From Oxyruncus cristatus (taxonomy: Eukaryota > Chordata > Aves > Passeriformes > Cotingidae), in assembly GCA_013399855.1 (NCBI GenBank), contig VXAY01000169.1, positions 840,263-904,262 of the forward strand: 64,000 nucleotides of DNA, given 5' to 3'. The notes under the pieces are model-generated. The model did no database searches and had not been told where the DNA came from. It saw nothing but the letters and a program-made list of their open reading frames with translations. Both the position numbers and the translations under genes were made by a program. This document shows positions 1 to 14,269 of the stretch, piece after piece (position 1 is the first letter of the stretch; each line of letters starts with the position of its first letter).

Positions 1-1597
1 CTAAAAAAAAACCCCAAACCAACACAATTTAAAAGCAAACGCTGCTGAGTTCCTGCACACATTTTGGGTGCACAAAAAAATAAATGTACCGGTGCACTTG
101 GGGGCAAAGCTAAAGATGTGCGTGGCACAAGCAGGGCACAGAGCTTGGCAAAAGCACCAGCACCAAAAGGTTCACAGACAGCTGTACCCCCGCCCTTGCC
201 AAGAAGCCATCGGCCAGCTGACATTTATTTGTCTCAGAAGAGCAAGACTCTTTTGCTTTCTCCTGCCAAAGAGGGAGGTATGGGAAGGGCAAAAGGTAGG
301 GAAGCATTTCTGTGGAGGCAACGAGCCACAAACACAGACCAGGTGATGAGATAGCTCTCCCTGCGTGTGGTGAAGTTTATGACAAGAAGGAAGAAAGGGA
401 AAACAAAGAATAATAAGAATAAGCCCCATAAAGCTCTCACGTGGTGTTTTAAATGCTCCCTCATCACTGCACGGACTGTCGCTGCTGTACAATTTTGGTT
501 ATTTTCAGCCTGACCCTTTCTCCACACCTGGGCACAGACACGGGCAATTGGGAGCTTCTTTTGGGTTTGGGGTTTTTTTGCCTCAAGAGACTTCTGGGAA
601 AAGAGAATGTAGGAGTTGTGAGCACTGCTGGTGTCTCATAGAGGGCAGCTGACTTCCCTTGTCAAAAGGAGAGTTCACAGGACACTAAAATCTACTGCAA
701 TGATGTGCATTTTTTTGCATATTAACCAGGTCATTCAGGCGTAGAGGCTAAAGTTAGTTTTCTCATTTTAACCACTTAAAACAAATGACTTAGTAAGGGA
801 CCACCTCAAGGGATTCAAATAAAACGTAAAAGAAGCCCTGCAGTACTCCCCATGATGTTTATTTAGACAGACCCACTCTCCTTCCTTCTGGCATCTTCAA
901 AATGTTTTCATGAGAACCTGGAACCAGCTATTACACATCAGTTCGTTCATTTGACCTACTTAAAGACAAAACCTCATACAAAAGCAGCAGAATGCTCCTC
1001 ATTCCATTTTCCTCCCTCACATCCGAAAAGTCTTCCTGCATCTCAGTAATTCAACACTAATACAAAAAAAAAAGGATTGGACTTTTTTCATCCTTTAAAG
1101 ATGGTTCAGACAGAAAACTTTAGAGGAAAGACACTGGACCTTACATAAATGGAGTGGGGATCCTGAGCCATATTTAGATTTATGCAAAGAGATGTCTTAT
1201 GGCAAATAATCTGCATCCCACATTTAATGCCGTACAGCAACGACCTGTAATACCTCTTATCAGCTCTACCCTTTAACCTTCAGTTAAAGGTTATGTGAGG
1301 TTATTTTCCCTGTGTAATTTAACCCAGCTATTCTATCTGGTTTAGGAAGGGAAAGCTGGCTTGGGGAGAAAAATCCCCTTTGGTTAAGCGTAAGGAGGTT
1401 ACCACCGACGTGGTCAAAGCAGGACACCGAGCGGGGGGCTGGGTATTCCCAGGCTCAGGAGCCTCTTGACTTGAAGCACTTTGCTCTCTCTCTCTCCCCA
1501 TTGCCACACAACATCAATATCAGCAAATCAAGCACAATTTCATTCCAGAATTTCAGAACAGTGGGTGATTTCTTTCTTCTTGCCTACTCTGCATGAT
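1..1597. other. Non-coding interval
   Basis: No exon, repeat family or RNA gene is recognisable. There is one A10 run near 1064 and a small 8-bp hairpin (CCTTTAAC / GTTAAAGG, 1270-1290). If the minus-strand gene continues downstream, this is intron or lies beyond its next exons. Confidence 0.6.
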
Positions 1598-1728
1598 GCT
1601 GCCCAGAGACGCTGTGTGGAAGTGTTCAAGGCCAGGCTGGATGGAGCCCCGAGCAACCTGGTCTAGTGGAAGGTGTCTAGGTGGAACTAGATGATCTTTA
1701 TGGTCCTTCCAACCCCTGTGATTCTATA
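1598..1728 (+). mobile_element. CR1 LINE, truncated 3' end
   Basis: This is a 3' terminal fragment of a chicken-repeat-1 type LINE. It shows the CR1 order: the 'gtgttcaaggccaggctgga' end of ORF2, then 'agtggaaggtgtc', then 'actagatgatctttatggtc', ending at 'gattctatac' as the degenerate octamer tail. It is diverged and truncated at 5', so inactive. Confidence 0.85.
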
Positions 1729-4700
1729 CTGGGGGAAACTAACTGTGAAAGGAAGAGGCAACACGGGAAGAAATAACAGTGCCAGGGCAGAGAACTGCAA
1801 GTGCCGAGCTGACCCTGTGTCAGGGGGAGGATGTCCTTGCAGGCCAGCTTGGTCTGGACATCTTTGCCATGCTGAGATCAAGGCTCCTGAGGTACCACCA
1901 AAACAGGTGGAGCAGGTTCCCCGTGCTTTTGGCAAGCCCAAAGCAACATAATTAATGTCCTTTGAGGATGGGTTAGCTAATTAAAAGGATCTGGAGCTAG
2001 GGTGCAGTATTTCAGGTATTCTTCAGCTGGGTTTTCCCTCTACTTAGTGTTTCCTTCTCTTCGCAGTAAGGTTAAGCTGTGAGGAATAAAGGCAACCCCA
2101 CATGCTCACCCCAAACACTCTCCATCCTTGAGCCCTCAGCTACTTAGTTTTCTCCTCCTTGCTCCTGCTGCGTTCCCCCAAACCATGACACGCTCATGAG
2201 GACCAAACCTCTCGTTATTCACTAGGCTCCTTTTCAGCTGATTTGTATTTTTAAGCCGGATTTTTAGATTGTAAATTCGTATTTAAAACTTGATTCTCAT
2301 TCATATTTACATTTAATGCCTAAGAACAAATAGGCACTTATTCCCAAACGTTCTGAAAACTGACAGCACGAAGCTCCCAGAGCGAGTCCAAACCCCCCTT
2401 CTACCCGCGGGGTAAAGCCACGGGTGCTCCTCTCCCAAATCCTAGAAGGAGAACAAATGAACCCAGTAAGGACAAATAACAACCAGTGGAGAGAAAATGT
2501 CTTTCCTACAGCAATGCTAAACAGAAATTTATAGGTCACAACCTTGCAGAAACGGGCCTGATAACATCTAATTAGCAGTCCTGCTGCGCAACCGCGTCTC
2601 GTAACAGTAAATCCGACCAGACCAGGGGAAAGGGGAAGGGGGAGGCTTTACACAAACACAATAATTATAATATTTTGAAGAGCTTTGCTTTATGCTGCTG
2701 GTTCGTGGTGCTGCCCTCCCCCAGTAGGAATAATCAACCCATGCAAGGGATTTTACGAATTATTACCGAAAGACATCTCACTCCTATCGGGAAACAATTC
2801 AGAAGGGCAGCGCAGATCTTTATTAATTATTTTATTTTTAAACTGAAATGCTAAGAATTCTGTCTGCTGCCAGAAGACGGGTGGAGAAGGCAAGGAAAGT
2901 TCACATACCCAAGAGACTATTAACTAGAACCAACTTGGACAATACATTTGAGAAGCATTTCCTTCCAGCTACTGTAGAGCGCCGTCCTTAACATGCCTTT
3001 ACTCAAGCAGCCAATTTTCCACCCTGGAGTACAATGAGATTTCAAAACACACACGAAATCAGAGCATAAACAGACACAAACATCCCACTTAGTGACCTAA
3101 CAAAAGAAAATACGGGGCAGAAAACTTGAACTCCTCTATTTTCTGCCCTTCATAAAATATCTTAGGGTTTTACATACACTCTCCTCCCCTCTTTCCCCCC
3201 CCCCCCTTTAAGTGAGAGTATTATCACAAAATACCCTGCTCAGCTGTCTTAGCAATGGTGTTCCTGATCAAAAAAAAAAAATGATTCCTGGGGGTTGAGG
3301 GATGAATTCCACCATATGGTGGCACAGGGAATGGAGTTTCAGAGGAAGCAAGTGGCCAACAAGGCATGAATGAGGCGGCAGCAGCAGAGGCAGCAGGAAG
3401 GGGTGATGAACCAGGCAGAGCTGGTCCCTGCCAGCAGCACAAAGCCAGAACGTTTAAAATACGTATGAAGATCATGCCACAGACAGCAGGAATGACAAAC
3501 AGATGAGAGGCAGCACCCGAGAGTGAAAGACTAAGGAACAACTCCCTTTTTTCCAAGAGTTTCAGTTTGCTGGAGACAGATGGTGCTGCTTCCACATGGT
3601 TAGAGCTGGATGGTACCCTACCCCCAGCCCCCGACGGATGTCAAGCTTATTTTTGTAAAGCTCTGGTGATAAAAACCATCCATGGCATCTTGTTCATTTC
3701 CTCCTCGCTACTTAAGTTTGCCAAAAACTTTAAACTCTGCTTTCCTTGCCACATCTACAGACCAGCCCTATTTGTCCCGCTCTCCGTGACTAATGATGGT
3801 GCTGCACATCCCTTGTCTTTGCAGAAGCCTCTTCAAACACCAGCACAAGAGCTGAAAATGATATCTCAGTACCTGGGACCACTTTTGTTAGCCCTGAAGC
3901 AATCACACACGATGACGAAAAGAAAAAAAAAAAAAAATCAATTTTTTTTTCCTTTCCCAAACTCTCATGTGATTAAAATCCATAAAAATGCAAACATGCT
4001 TGAATTTTATTTTATCCATCAGTGACCACACTTCGCTGTCCCTGGGCTACAGCTGTCTCTTTGTGAATTCTCTGCACGTAAGAGGAGCCAAGCTCCAGGT
4101 TTAGGAGCAATCAATCTAGCAAACCTCACTAAATATATATATATATATGTGTGTGTATATTTTGTAATGATTTCCATTTTTCACGTTGCTTTACACTGAT
4201 CATTGAAAAGAACATTCAGCTCCATGTTTGCTCAGCTCTGAATAAACAAAGTGAAGGCTGTTGGGTATCCAAAGACAAATGAGACATTACAGATGTAGAC
4301 AAAACCTATCATCACCCCGAAAGCATTTCTCTTTGAAATTATATAGCCATGCAGAAGTTATTTAGAGTGGAGATTGCTGTATGTGTTTCTAATTCAGCCT
4401 GGGCCCTTCTGGGGGCAGGGAGAGTGTCTGAGGAGCCTCTACGCTGCCACTTTTTTCCCCTGTGTGTACCTGACAAGTCAGAAATGTCTGACTCAGGATG
4501 TTTTCCTTCCCCTTGCGTTCTCTAGTTCCCATTTCTCGGGATAGGTCTCCTTAGGTGCATATATAACACACCCCCCTGGAACTGCACCATTAAAATTAAA
4601 ATAAATACACCAGCATCCATTTGAACACGCGATTCCACATCAAGCACAAAGACAAATCTCCAACCCCGGCTGGGTTCATGCTGCTCAGGAGGATTTCGTT

Positions 4701-7159
4701 CTCATCTGCAGACTTTGTCTCCTTTTGCAGACAAACCCCCTCCCCCCCCCATTTCAAGGCCATGTTGGGAATTATAGTTTCCACAGTAACAGTGGGAAGG
4801 TGTCGGAAGTCTGGGCACAGACACTGCACAGCACAGTCAGGCTCCTGCATTTGGTGGCTCCTGGCTCTACAAGATGCTGCACACGCACCCAATAAATTGT
4901 TTTGGTTCCTGGGCAGGCACAAATTTCTCAATTAGCATATTTGAGCCATTCATGTCTTTTGTCAGAGCAACTCAAAACTTCCGCTCTACACGTATGATTC
5001 CACCCCCACCCCCCCAGACAAATCCAGTGGTATTTTACAATTATATTTAAGGGCCTCCATCTCTGCTTACAGGCATAAAGCATTCACAGAAAGCCCAGAC
5101 GAAACTCCACAATAAAGAAGGAAAAATGTTTTTCCTGGAAAGAAGTCTTCCCCTTTTACAGCTAATAGAGTATACCCAAAGCAGGAGCTAATGAACTATC
5201 ATCACAATGAGCTCCTCGGGCAGGTTCTGTGGCACCCTGCTCCCTGCTGCTGCAGAGGCACCAGCTAAAAACCACCTTCTTAACCACAGCTCAAACAGTG
5301 GCTGCAGCAGTCAGGGATCTGGATTAGGAGCAGGGGGGAAAAGTCATTAGCAGAGTGCTGTGTTGCATCTGGGTAGATCCAACAGCTCCCAACCCTGTCC
5401 CATGCTCACCAGCACCCAAAGAGTGTGTAGGAGGGCACCAGACTGATTTGGAACATGTACAGGATTTGTCTCTGCTGGAGCAAGCCGTGGAAAATTTTGC
5501 TCCATCTTCTACTGGCACATGTTGGTTTGCTCTTCTCTGATTATTAATTATGTACACGGACTCCGCTGAAGTACCAGGGTGACTATCTCAGCCATTTCCT
5601 TGAGATTACGTATTAAAAGATATAAAAAAGACATATGAAAGGTATACAAACCTCTTGATGCCTAACCCCACGAAGGCACAGGGGCCTCACCTCCCACCCT
5701 GCCAGGGTGTTTGACCCCCTCCCAGGTGCCACATGCCTTTGACAAGTCCCCTGGATTAAAAAGCTTTTACTGACACAGATCCCCCCTAACACTGAGACAC
5801 CATAAAAAAAAAATAAAAAAAAAGTCAAATCTTCATATGACAGTTGGACATGTAAGTGGAGGTGGAAGTCACAGTTGGAATTAAAGAAAACTAATGTTAA
5901 GAAAATGATTTGTCTCCGTCACAGCAGACTGAACACTTATCCCTTTGTCTCCCACTCCTTTTCAAAACTTCCTCGTATTTGCAAGAGTAAGTCTCAGTAC
6001 CATTTAGTGCTACCTCAATAAAGGAACGGACTGTCATTTCAAGACATCAGTGGCTTGAACCACACTCAGGTTATCTGGCTACAGGAGGGCTGACAGGAAA
6101 TGTACCACTAACCACAGTGCAGCCAGAACCCTCCCCTCGCTGAGCACCACCACACACTCAACCAGCCCCGCCTGCAAACGCAGCACCGTGGCACATCAGG
6201 CAGGCAAGGCTTCACTGCTTCCCAAAGCTGGCAGAGGAACTGGTTACTGAGACAGGCTATTTCTACAGGACACAGCCAATATCCTCCAATATCCTCCATC
6301 AGTAATAAGGGAGCTGCTCGGATCTGCGTGTTCACCTTCCTCCCGCCGGTGGCACTGTCTGGAGCCCTGTCACCAACACAGCCTCTTCTCCTGCACAAGT
6401 GCAGCCAGAACTAGCAGGAGAGATAAGGTAGATGGAGACACACTGCAAGAGTTTAGTTTGGGAGATTTTTTTTGCAGTAATTTGTCAGAACTGCTTGCCA
6501 AAGCATCTGTGTCACTAAATGATTGTTGGAGGAAAATTGCTTTTAAAAGGGTCTGTGTGAAAAGGGCTGCTGTTTTTTTCAGTGAAAATAGATTGCAAAT
6601 TCACAGACGTAAGTAGAAGAAAATCTACAGCAACTCAGGATGAGGGAGATGCAACTAAAACTCAGACAACATCACAGAAGTATGGGATAATCTCAGATTT
6701 TACTTGGGAGTAGTCAGAGTATGGGATACAGGAAAACACTTCAGTACCTATCAAACATGCAAAAGCAGCTGAAGTCAGACATAAAATGAATAAGCAGGTC
6801 TGCTTACAGCTTGCTATTGGACTTGAGAGAGAACTTGCCTGCATTTCGCTTTTTACAAAGAGGGATTTGCCTGTGACAAAGGAAAGGCGAAAAGAATTGG
6901 AGATCTTTGCACAATAAAGAACTACCTCAAGAACTAGAATTCAAACTTCGTACAAAGAGTAGAAACTATTAAAAAAGCACACAACTCTGATCCCCTCTGT
7001 CTCACACCTACAGACAACATCAATAGCAACGTGTGGTGACAGCTGACACAAACAGATGCATTTTGAGCTGCAAAAGTGGGTTTGTTCATTGCCTGTTCTC
7101 ACACATCACTGCTAATCATCCGGCTCCTCTCTGCATCAGTTTTCAGGCAGGTGGTTTTT
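1729..7159. other. Non-coding interval
   Basis: It holds a C12 run (3195-3206), several poly-A runs (3270, 3922) and the AT/GT microsatellite at 4132. A short tandem 'caatatcctc' duplication lies near 6280-6300. The open frames of 100-150 codons have no recognisable domains, and none is bounded by convincing splice sites. Confidence 0.6.
4132..4160. repeat. Compound (AT)n(GT)n microsatellite
   Basis: About 8 AT dinucleotides run into GTGTGTGTATAT. Simple repeat only. Confidence 0.9.
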
Positions 7160-7443
7160 CACAGAACCACTGAATCCCAGAATGGTTTGGGTTGGAAGGG
7201 ACCTCAACGATCATCCCATGGGCAGGGACACCTTCCACTAGCCCAGGTTGCTCCAAGCCCCATCCAACCTGGCCTTGGACACTCCGAGGGATGAAGCAGC
7301 CACAGTTTCTCTGGGCAACCTGTGCCAGGGCCTCCCCACCCTCACAGGGAAGGATGTCTCCTAAATACGGAAACTAAACCTGTCTTCTTTCAGTTTAAAG
7401 CCACATTCCCTTATCCTATCACTACATTCCTTGTCAAATATCC
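7160..7443 (-). mobile_element. CR1 LINE, truncated 3' end (antisense)
   Basis: Read on the plus strand, it begins with the reversed CR1 tail (cacagaaccactgaatccca), then 'ggttggaagggacctcaa', the 'ccttccactagcccaggttg' block, 'tctctgggcaacctgtgcca' and 'cagtttaaagccacattccc'. This matches the usual avian CR1 3' end in antisense. The 3' tail is at low coordinates, and it is 5'-truncated near 7443. Confidence 0.92.
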
Positions 7444-10400
7444 ATGTTGCGAGAAGGACGCTCCTACACAAAAATATTAAAATGACCAGCTTATTCCCCA
7501 TAAGGAATGAAGACAGCGAATGCCTGCTCTCTAAAACATGAGCTTTTCTGAGGAGCTATTTCAGTGATTTTTTTTTTCTTTTTTATTTTTTTTGTCACCT
7601 TCTCTGTAGGAAATATTTTTTGACTTCACTTGAACAAGCGGTCCCGCAACTTGCAAAAAGCTCTCTCGCCCACAGAGGACCAGATGTCGAGCTTCAGCTT
7701 CCCTCAGAGTAAGAACAAAACCACTCAGGGGACAGTTGGTTTCGATGCTAACATGTCAAGAGTTTCATGCATTAGCCTATTGTTTACATAAACAGCTTCC
7801 TTTAAAGAAGAGATCTTTTACAGGATTACGAAGTATCTATTTCAGAAGAGTCTAAAGAGTCTCTTGAGTAACCACCACAGAGAAAAATATCACCACAGAA
7901 AGCATAAAGGCCAAACGATGATACAAGTTAATTAGTTAAGGCAAACGGTCAAGTAACTCTATAGCAAAGCAATGGGATGAATAAGGGCACAGAGACAACC
8001 TTGCACGTGCTTGTTTACTTGTAAAATGCCATCGCTCCCAGTCCTAAATCACACACTGTTAGCATGACAAACCTACCCCATTCGTTATTTGGAACAAAAC
8101 CAAAGGCCTAAAACCCAAATACTTTCCTTGGGGTTTGTTATTCTAAGGAAAAAAAAGGGGTCAATGTGCCTAGGAAGCGCTCGTTTTTGTAAGCGTGCAG
8201 GCAATTTTCATCTCGCGCCAAGTCCCATTACGGACAGACTTTGTGGAAATGCAAACCAGGGAGCTTTGCCCGAAGAAAACTTCACCATGGCAGAACTCGC
8301 CCTCCCCCCAAATGTACGTGTCTACAGGAGTTAAGGCTCCCATTTCCAGTGTCAAATAAGCTTAGCGAGGACTGAACCACTGGGTACAGCTCCCCCGTCT
8401 GCACCCTCTGGCAGCTGCGGTTTAGGCCTGTCTTTAAGGGCAACGCAGAGTTTGGAGAGAAGTCTAACACAATTTCTATCATACTTCCTAAGCCTGGGCT
8501 CGCCGACTCCTCGAGGGAAGCACCAAGGACCAGTCTGGGCCCCCCCTGGGCTGTGAGGCAGGTGCCAACATGCCACGGACACCCCCAGGCCACGAGCGTC
8601 TCCCGCTGCCCTCCCGGAGATCCTGCCCCGCTGTGTCTCTGCAGCTGAAGTTTCTCCTTACGGAGAGTCAACAGTTGAAACGCAGAGCTTTGCCAAAGAC
8701 TGCAAATCCATCTGCTCCAGACATAGCTTCTCCTCTGGAAAGCCAAGACTGTTTTTCCTCCTCCAGCCACTTCCTTTCGGCCCAGTCTGGCCTGTTATCA
8801 AAGGAAAAGCTTCTCCCACCAAAACCCCAAAGCTTGACTTTGCCCGGAGCCCTTTTTCCTAATCTCTACATTTCTACTCTTTGGCTGCCTCTGAGAAAGC
8901 TGCAACTCTTCAAACCCCCTCTCTCCCTGCACAGAAAATACCGGAGGAGAAGATGTCTCTAGAACATAATCACCTTCTCCTCAGACAGTTCCTGTGCAAT
9001 AATTTCTCATGCTCAAGGTAATCACAGGCAATATTCCCGCATGCTCCAGCTGTCAGACTCCTCTGCACGAGCAGCACAAGGAACGACAGCCCGACAGGCC
9101 CACAGATACAGGCCACAGAAACACCAAAAAGCAACCTGGGACACAACACCCTGTCAGTCACTTGTGATTTCCTGAGTCAGAAAATAGCTCCTAAAGATAT
9201 AAACATCCTCATTCATCCCACTGATTATGTGAATTTTGGGATTCTGACGAAGCGACCTGGGGATTAAATACATGAAAATCACCAGTCAACGCTGAAATTA
9301 CTGAAGCTACCTTCTTAGAGGCACCGTTTGCTAAGTGTAATTAAAATCAGATAAGCGTAATTTTATTGGCTTCGGATATTAAGGCTCATTATCTTGTGCT
9401 CACAAACATTCAGCTGAAGACTGAATTAGCCTATTGCCCACTTTAAACATTACAATGGCTGGGATGAACCAGGCAAGAGAAAACAGTGGGAGGGGAGGAG
9501 GGTATTTAAGTGATACTCAAAGCTGTTAAATGCCAGAAATGTTCCCTGCACATCCCCACCCCCCTGTAATTTCCAATATACCATGTACACGACATTTACT
9601 ACCACAAAGCCACACCAAAGTTGAAAAAAGAGCAACACTAGATACTGCAAAGTGTTATTTTCATACTTACAGCTACAAAAAAAAAAAACAAACAACCTAC
9701 AGTTATTTTAATGCAATGAGGGATCAGGTACAAGCAGATATCTTGGATCTGCTCTGATAATTAAAGGTGAAGGAGTTTGAACACCTTGTGACACAACCCC
9801 GGGGACTGCAGCACAAGGGATTTGCACAGCACTTAAACGAACACATGAATAAGCTCAATTGTGTAAAAGTTCACTTATAAAAACCCCACCAAAAATAAAC
9901 TACTTAAGACTACAAGTGATTTGGGAGTGGAGGGAGGAACATGAGTCAGTAGAAGGGCTTCTAAAACGAGAAAGTGGTTTTAAAAACATGAATATAAAAA
10001 ACCTGCTCCAATGAGTAATAAATACTAAATTCCTACCCAGACAGGAAGAAACAGCTTTGTATTTTGGGAATAGTTGAAGAAAATCTGAACACAGAGCCGC
10101 CTTGGCTTTGAGTTAGAAATGGGAAAATACAGATCTCTAAATAAGTTTATATGGAAATACATAAGAAATAAAATTTAATAAACTCAGAACGTAAAGATAT
10201 TAAAAGGAGCATAGGGTTCGAATAACTTAAGTGAATTATAAAGCACCCAAAATCAGTTCTGGACAAGCAAGAATATAAAATATTCTCTCTCACTCAAGAC
10301 ACAAAAACGCTCTGTAAAATGAATGAAAGCTTGAAATAAAAATTAAAAGACTGCAGAAACTTATCTTTATTCCAGGTGAAGAAAGAGAAGGAAGTAATAC

Positions 10401-13400
10401 TGAAGAATTGCCTTATAAAAATATTAACAAGGGAGCAATTGTGAAAGCCAAACACACACTAAATGAAAGAAAGTGTTTATCCTCATTCCCCCCCCAAACC
10501 AAACCAGAGATACCCAGGGAAGATATAGGTAACTGATTCTACTGAGGGATTATTCTGTCATCAATCCACAATTAAACTTGCACCACCCTGAGATCCAGAT
10601 AAGAAGCAGCAGTGAAATAAATGTTATCTGAGAACTCTCTCCCAGACCCATTCTCAAGAGTGCCAAGAGGTCACGTAACAGTCAGAAACAAGAACAGGTG
10701 CAGCTGCTCACCTCCAACCCCGGGAGCCAAGGCTTTGCCTCCATAGCTCCTTCCTCATCTTGTGTCTACCCAAACTGTGGTTTGTTCACAATCAACAAGT
10801 TTGCCAGAAGGACAATTCTCCTTCCTTAAGCTGGTACATTTGCTAGAAAATCAAAATGTTCTTAGATTTCTTAACTTGCAAATAATAACACCGAGCGTAA
10901 AACCTTTTACCTTCAGGCTTTGCCCGTTCCAGTGGAAATGCTCGTTCCAAATGCCCGGCTCTAGGAGTGCTCAGAAGTCAGCTGACAGGCACCAAAAGCG
11001 CTTCGTTCCCACCCAAACCCGGCCCAGGCTGCTCCTGGGCAGAGCCACACTGCTCACCGGGAGAGAGCTCAGCTCTTCCTGCTGACTGGCCACTCCATCT
11101 GTCCTCTTGCTCCCAACCCCAGAGCGCAGGGGGATGCGGGAAGGCTGCCACGCGCTCCAGGGAGCCTCTCTCTGCATCTCGCCAAAGCTCTGGGCAGAGC
11201 CAAGGGAGGCAGCTCTCCCGGGCTTCAGCATCCTTTCATCGCCTAAGAGGGTGAGTGAGTCCATCCAGCAGGGATTTCCACAGCCAAGAACCGATGAAAC
11301 AGTGTCTGGAACACGCTTCCTAGACTCTGAGACCAACTGGAAAATATTTATCCAGATCTTATTTTTTTTCCCCCCCCCCTCTTCTTTTTTTAAATCCCAC
11401 TTCCCTCTTCAAGCTGCCATAAAAACAACAGACCCTGTCTTGTGAGGTAAGCATTTCCTGAAGAAGAGAACCCCTCTGCCATTCTGGTGCAGAGATGAAG
11501 CAAAAAAGAGGCCAGCCAAGCACTGGAAGGAAGACAAACCTTTAAAAAGTTGATAATCTCCAAGTATTTCAGAGGAAAGTGGAAATACTTTTAATTAAGT
11601 GAGTTTGTGGAAGTAAAGGACTGGGCTCCCTGGACAGAAGGGAGGCAAGAACGTTCATCCCCAGGTTCTCCTGGTTGAACTCCAAAGCACGCCTCTCCCA
11701 CTGCGCATTTCACAACACGGGGAAGGTCCTCTTGGGTTTGGGTCACAGTGACAAGAATTTCCGTCCCAGCTGATGTTTCTTGGTAGGCTTTTGATCAAGC
11801 TTTTCCAAGTAAAACTGCTGGAATACTGCAGAGAAATCCCAGTGTCTTACACTGTCTTGTGACTAGTAAAGTGCCTGAGCACAGACCTCAGTTGGCTTGA
11901 GGTTTTCCAAATTCTGCTTCTTGTGGAGAGGAAAAGATCCATTTTCTTGGATTTTAACTTGAACAGTAAATAGAGCTGGTAGGTATGGGAAGACACCTTC
12001 TGCCCACCCAAGCACCAAAACAGTCACTGGGCAATTTGGTGACACCCCCAGAACTCAACTCATGAAAGGAGAACACAAGATTTGATCCCTCCTGAGCCTT
12101 CAGGCTGTGGTTGAAGAGCACAACAGACGAGGTACATTTCTCTCACCGCTTTCATCCTCAGCTGAGCTCCCTCAGACCTCAGATCTAAAGCCCAGGAGCT
12201 CACAGGTTTGACCAGTGTTTCAGCAGGTCTCAGCCTACAGCACTGCGTGGGGGCAGGAGCCTCTGCCCAGCAGCACCCGCAGCTCCTCAAGGAAAAACAA
12301 AACCAGTGGTAAGCAATTAGCTGTCCTGTGGCTGTATATCCCACCCAGCTGCACAGGCTGAACTAGTTCTCTTAAACACAAGCTGTTCTCTGCTGGAAAG
12401 AGCAAAGGCCGAACCTTTGAGACGGCAAAGGCTGAGATGAAACTCCACGGAGGTGTCTGCCCATGTCACCTCTCCTGTGACAGTGGCCCAGGACCTCAAG
12501 CAGGACCTGGCCATTGCAGGTGATTTTATGGGTGACTTCATTTCCCCGAACACCTTCCCGGCCACGATTTCCTCCCTCGAGAGAGTTTGACTTTTAATCT
12601 GGAGACCCATTGTTTTTCTCTCAGTTCCTGAATTGTGACTCTCTTCGCAAAACCAGTTTTGGCAGGCTCAGAGGGGGGTTTGGCCGGCCCCAAAGAGCCA
12701 AAAGGCTCAGTCATTGTCCCATACCTGACATGAAGTATTTACCCAGTGGTGGCTTGTCACAGATAATCCCTTTTCCTCCGTTTACTTTTCACACTACTAA
12801 AAGCAAAGCATCCCAATAACCCACGACTGGCAATACTTACAGTGTAAGGGAGAACCACTAAAGTGCACAAGAACAGAGGGGGGAAAAAAGGGAACTACGG
12901 GATGCTCTGCCCTTCATACACGGCGAGATACGCTTCTATCACACAGAATATCTTCTCAGGAGGTCTCAACAGCAACGGGAGCCTGCAGGAGAAACCTTTG
13001 TTCCTAATCTGAATAAATACAGAGGAGGAGGAAAAAACCAACCAAACACTTCAACAGAAAAGGAAAAAAAGGCGTTCTGTTACTTTTTCTTTTTTTTTCC
13101 ATGTGTTCCACACAATTTAACAAGCATCATCAAGCCCAATGCCTGCTGGGAAAGGTCTTAGAGAAGCAAATCAGTGACTGTACGTAACTGGGCTCAAACA
13201 GATATAGTTCCTCCTTAGTTATTTCCCCTTTTTGGCCATTTGTTTTCGTTTTAAAGGGAGGTGACAGCTTCCAGTAGCAAGCACAAGTCTGTCAGGGACG
13301 TTCCACAGGGACTGAAAGACCCCTGCAGACAGAGTATATTCTTCTTTCACTACTACTACTACTGAATTTTTTTTAATATTGATGACTTGTCCACCAGTCT

Positions 13401-14269
13401 CAACTGGAGCAAGATGTTTATCAGGCTTTTAATACAATAATCTGGAAGGTGCTGAGGTTTTGGGGCGAAGGAAGGTTTATTTTTGGTTTTTTTTACAAAT
13501 CTGAACTTCGTGGATGTTTTTCCAAGCACCATCAGTTACCAGGTTGGGTACCAGGCTGGGTAGCCCACTGCAAAGTTTAAGACAGCCCAGGAGCAAAAAA
13601 GGCAAATTTCTCCCCTTTCCCTCCCTTTTATCCCCCCTGCTTTATGAGTGTTGTTATGAGCAGAGTAGATTTAAATGAAATCTCAGACTGGCATCTTGCT
13701 GACCTCAATCCCAGCTGGCTAAACCTTTGCAACACTGCTGTCCTTGGCATCTACCAGAGAGCAGACACTGATTCAGCCGCTTGATTACGAAACGGAGAAT
13801 CTGGTATGGGGAACTAGAGCCATTCCCCTGTCTGGAACAGTGTTTAAAAGATGGCTTAATTTCTCTCTCTCTCTCCTTAGTACTTCACTGACTGCAGCAG
13901 GCTTGAGATCTCAACGAGGGCACCACAACACCACAGAGGATACTGCGCCTGCAGGACTGCGAGCACCACACACAGGGTGCGCTTGAGAGGGAAATGCTTC
14001 TGTTGCCACCACGTGACGCCTGTTTTCGAGGGTCCTCCAAGTTTTTAAGCACCCACCAAAACATCTCACACCACTTCCTTATCAGGAAAGGCCCTTTTTC
14101 ATGTTGCTTTTTAAAAATTAAGGTACAACATCAGAGATAGACCAATGTCACGTTAAAAAAGCCAAGTTAGACAACAGTTTAAGCAGCTATCGTGTGTCCC
14201 CAAGGATGTCCCCCTACACTCACCTGTTACACAAACAGAAGCAGAACAAAGCAAGAATGAGTTCATTAC
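7444..14269. other. Non-coding interval, probably intron following the 5' coding exon
   Basis: I looked on the minus strand for the next exon of the gene and found none I could support. 9880-10480 is very A-rich on the plus strand. CT-rich runs lie near 13859-13877. The motif cluster at 9331 is listed separately. Confidence 0.55.
9331..9372. promoter_or_regulatory. Candidate homeodomain/GATA motif cluster
   Basis: TAAGTGTAATT (9332-9342) and TAAGCGTAATT (9352-9362) are near-identical 11-mers exactly 20 bases apart, two helical turns. A TAATTA, an AGATAAG (GATA site) and an ATTGG (inverted CCAAT) lie within the same 42 bases. This arrangement is typical of vertebrate conserved enhancers but has not been tested. 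Confidence 0.3.
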
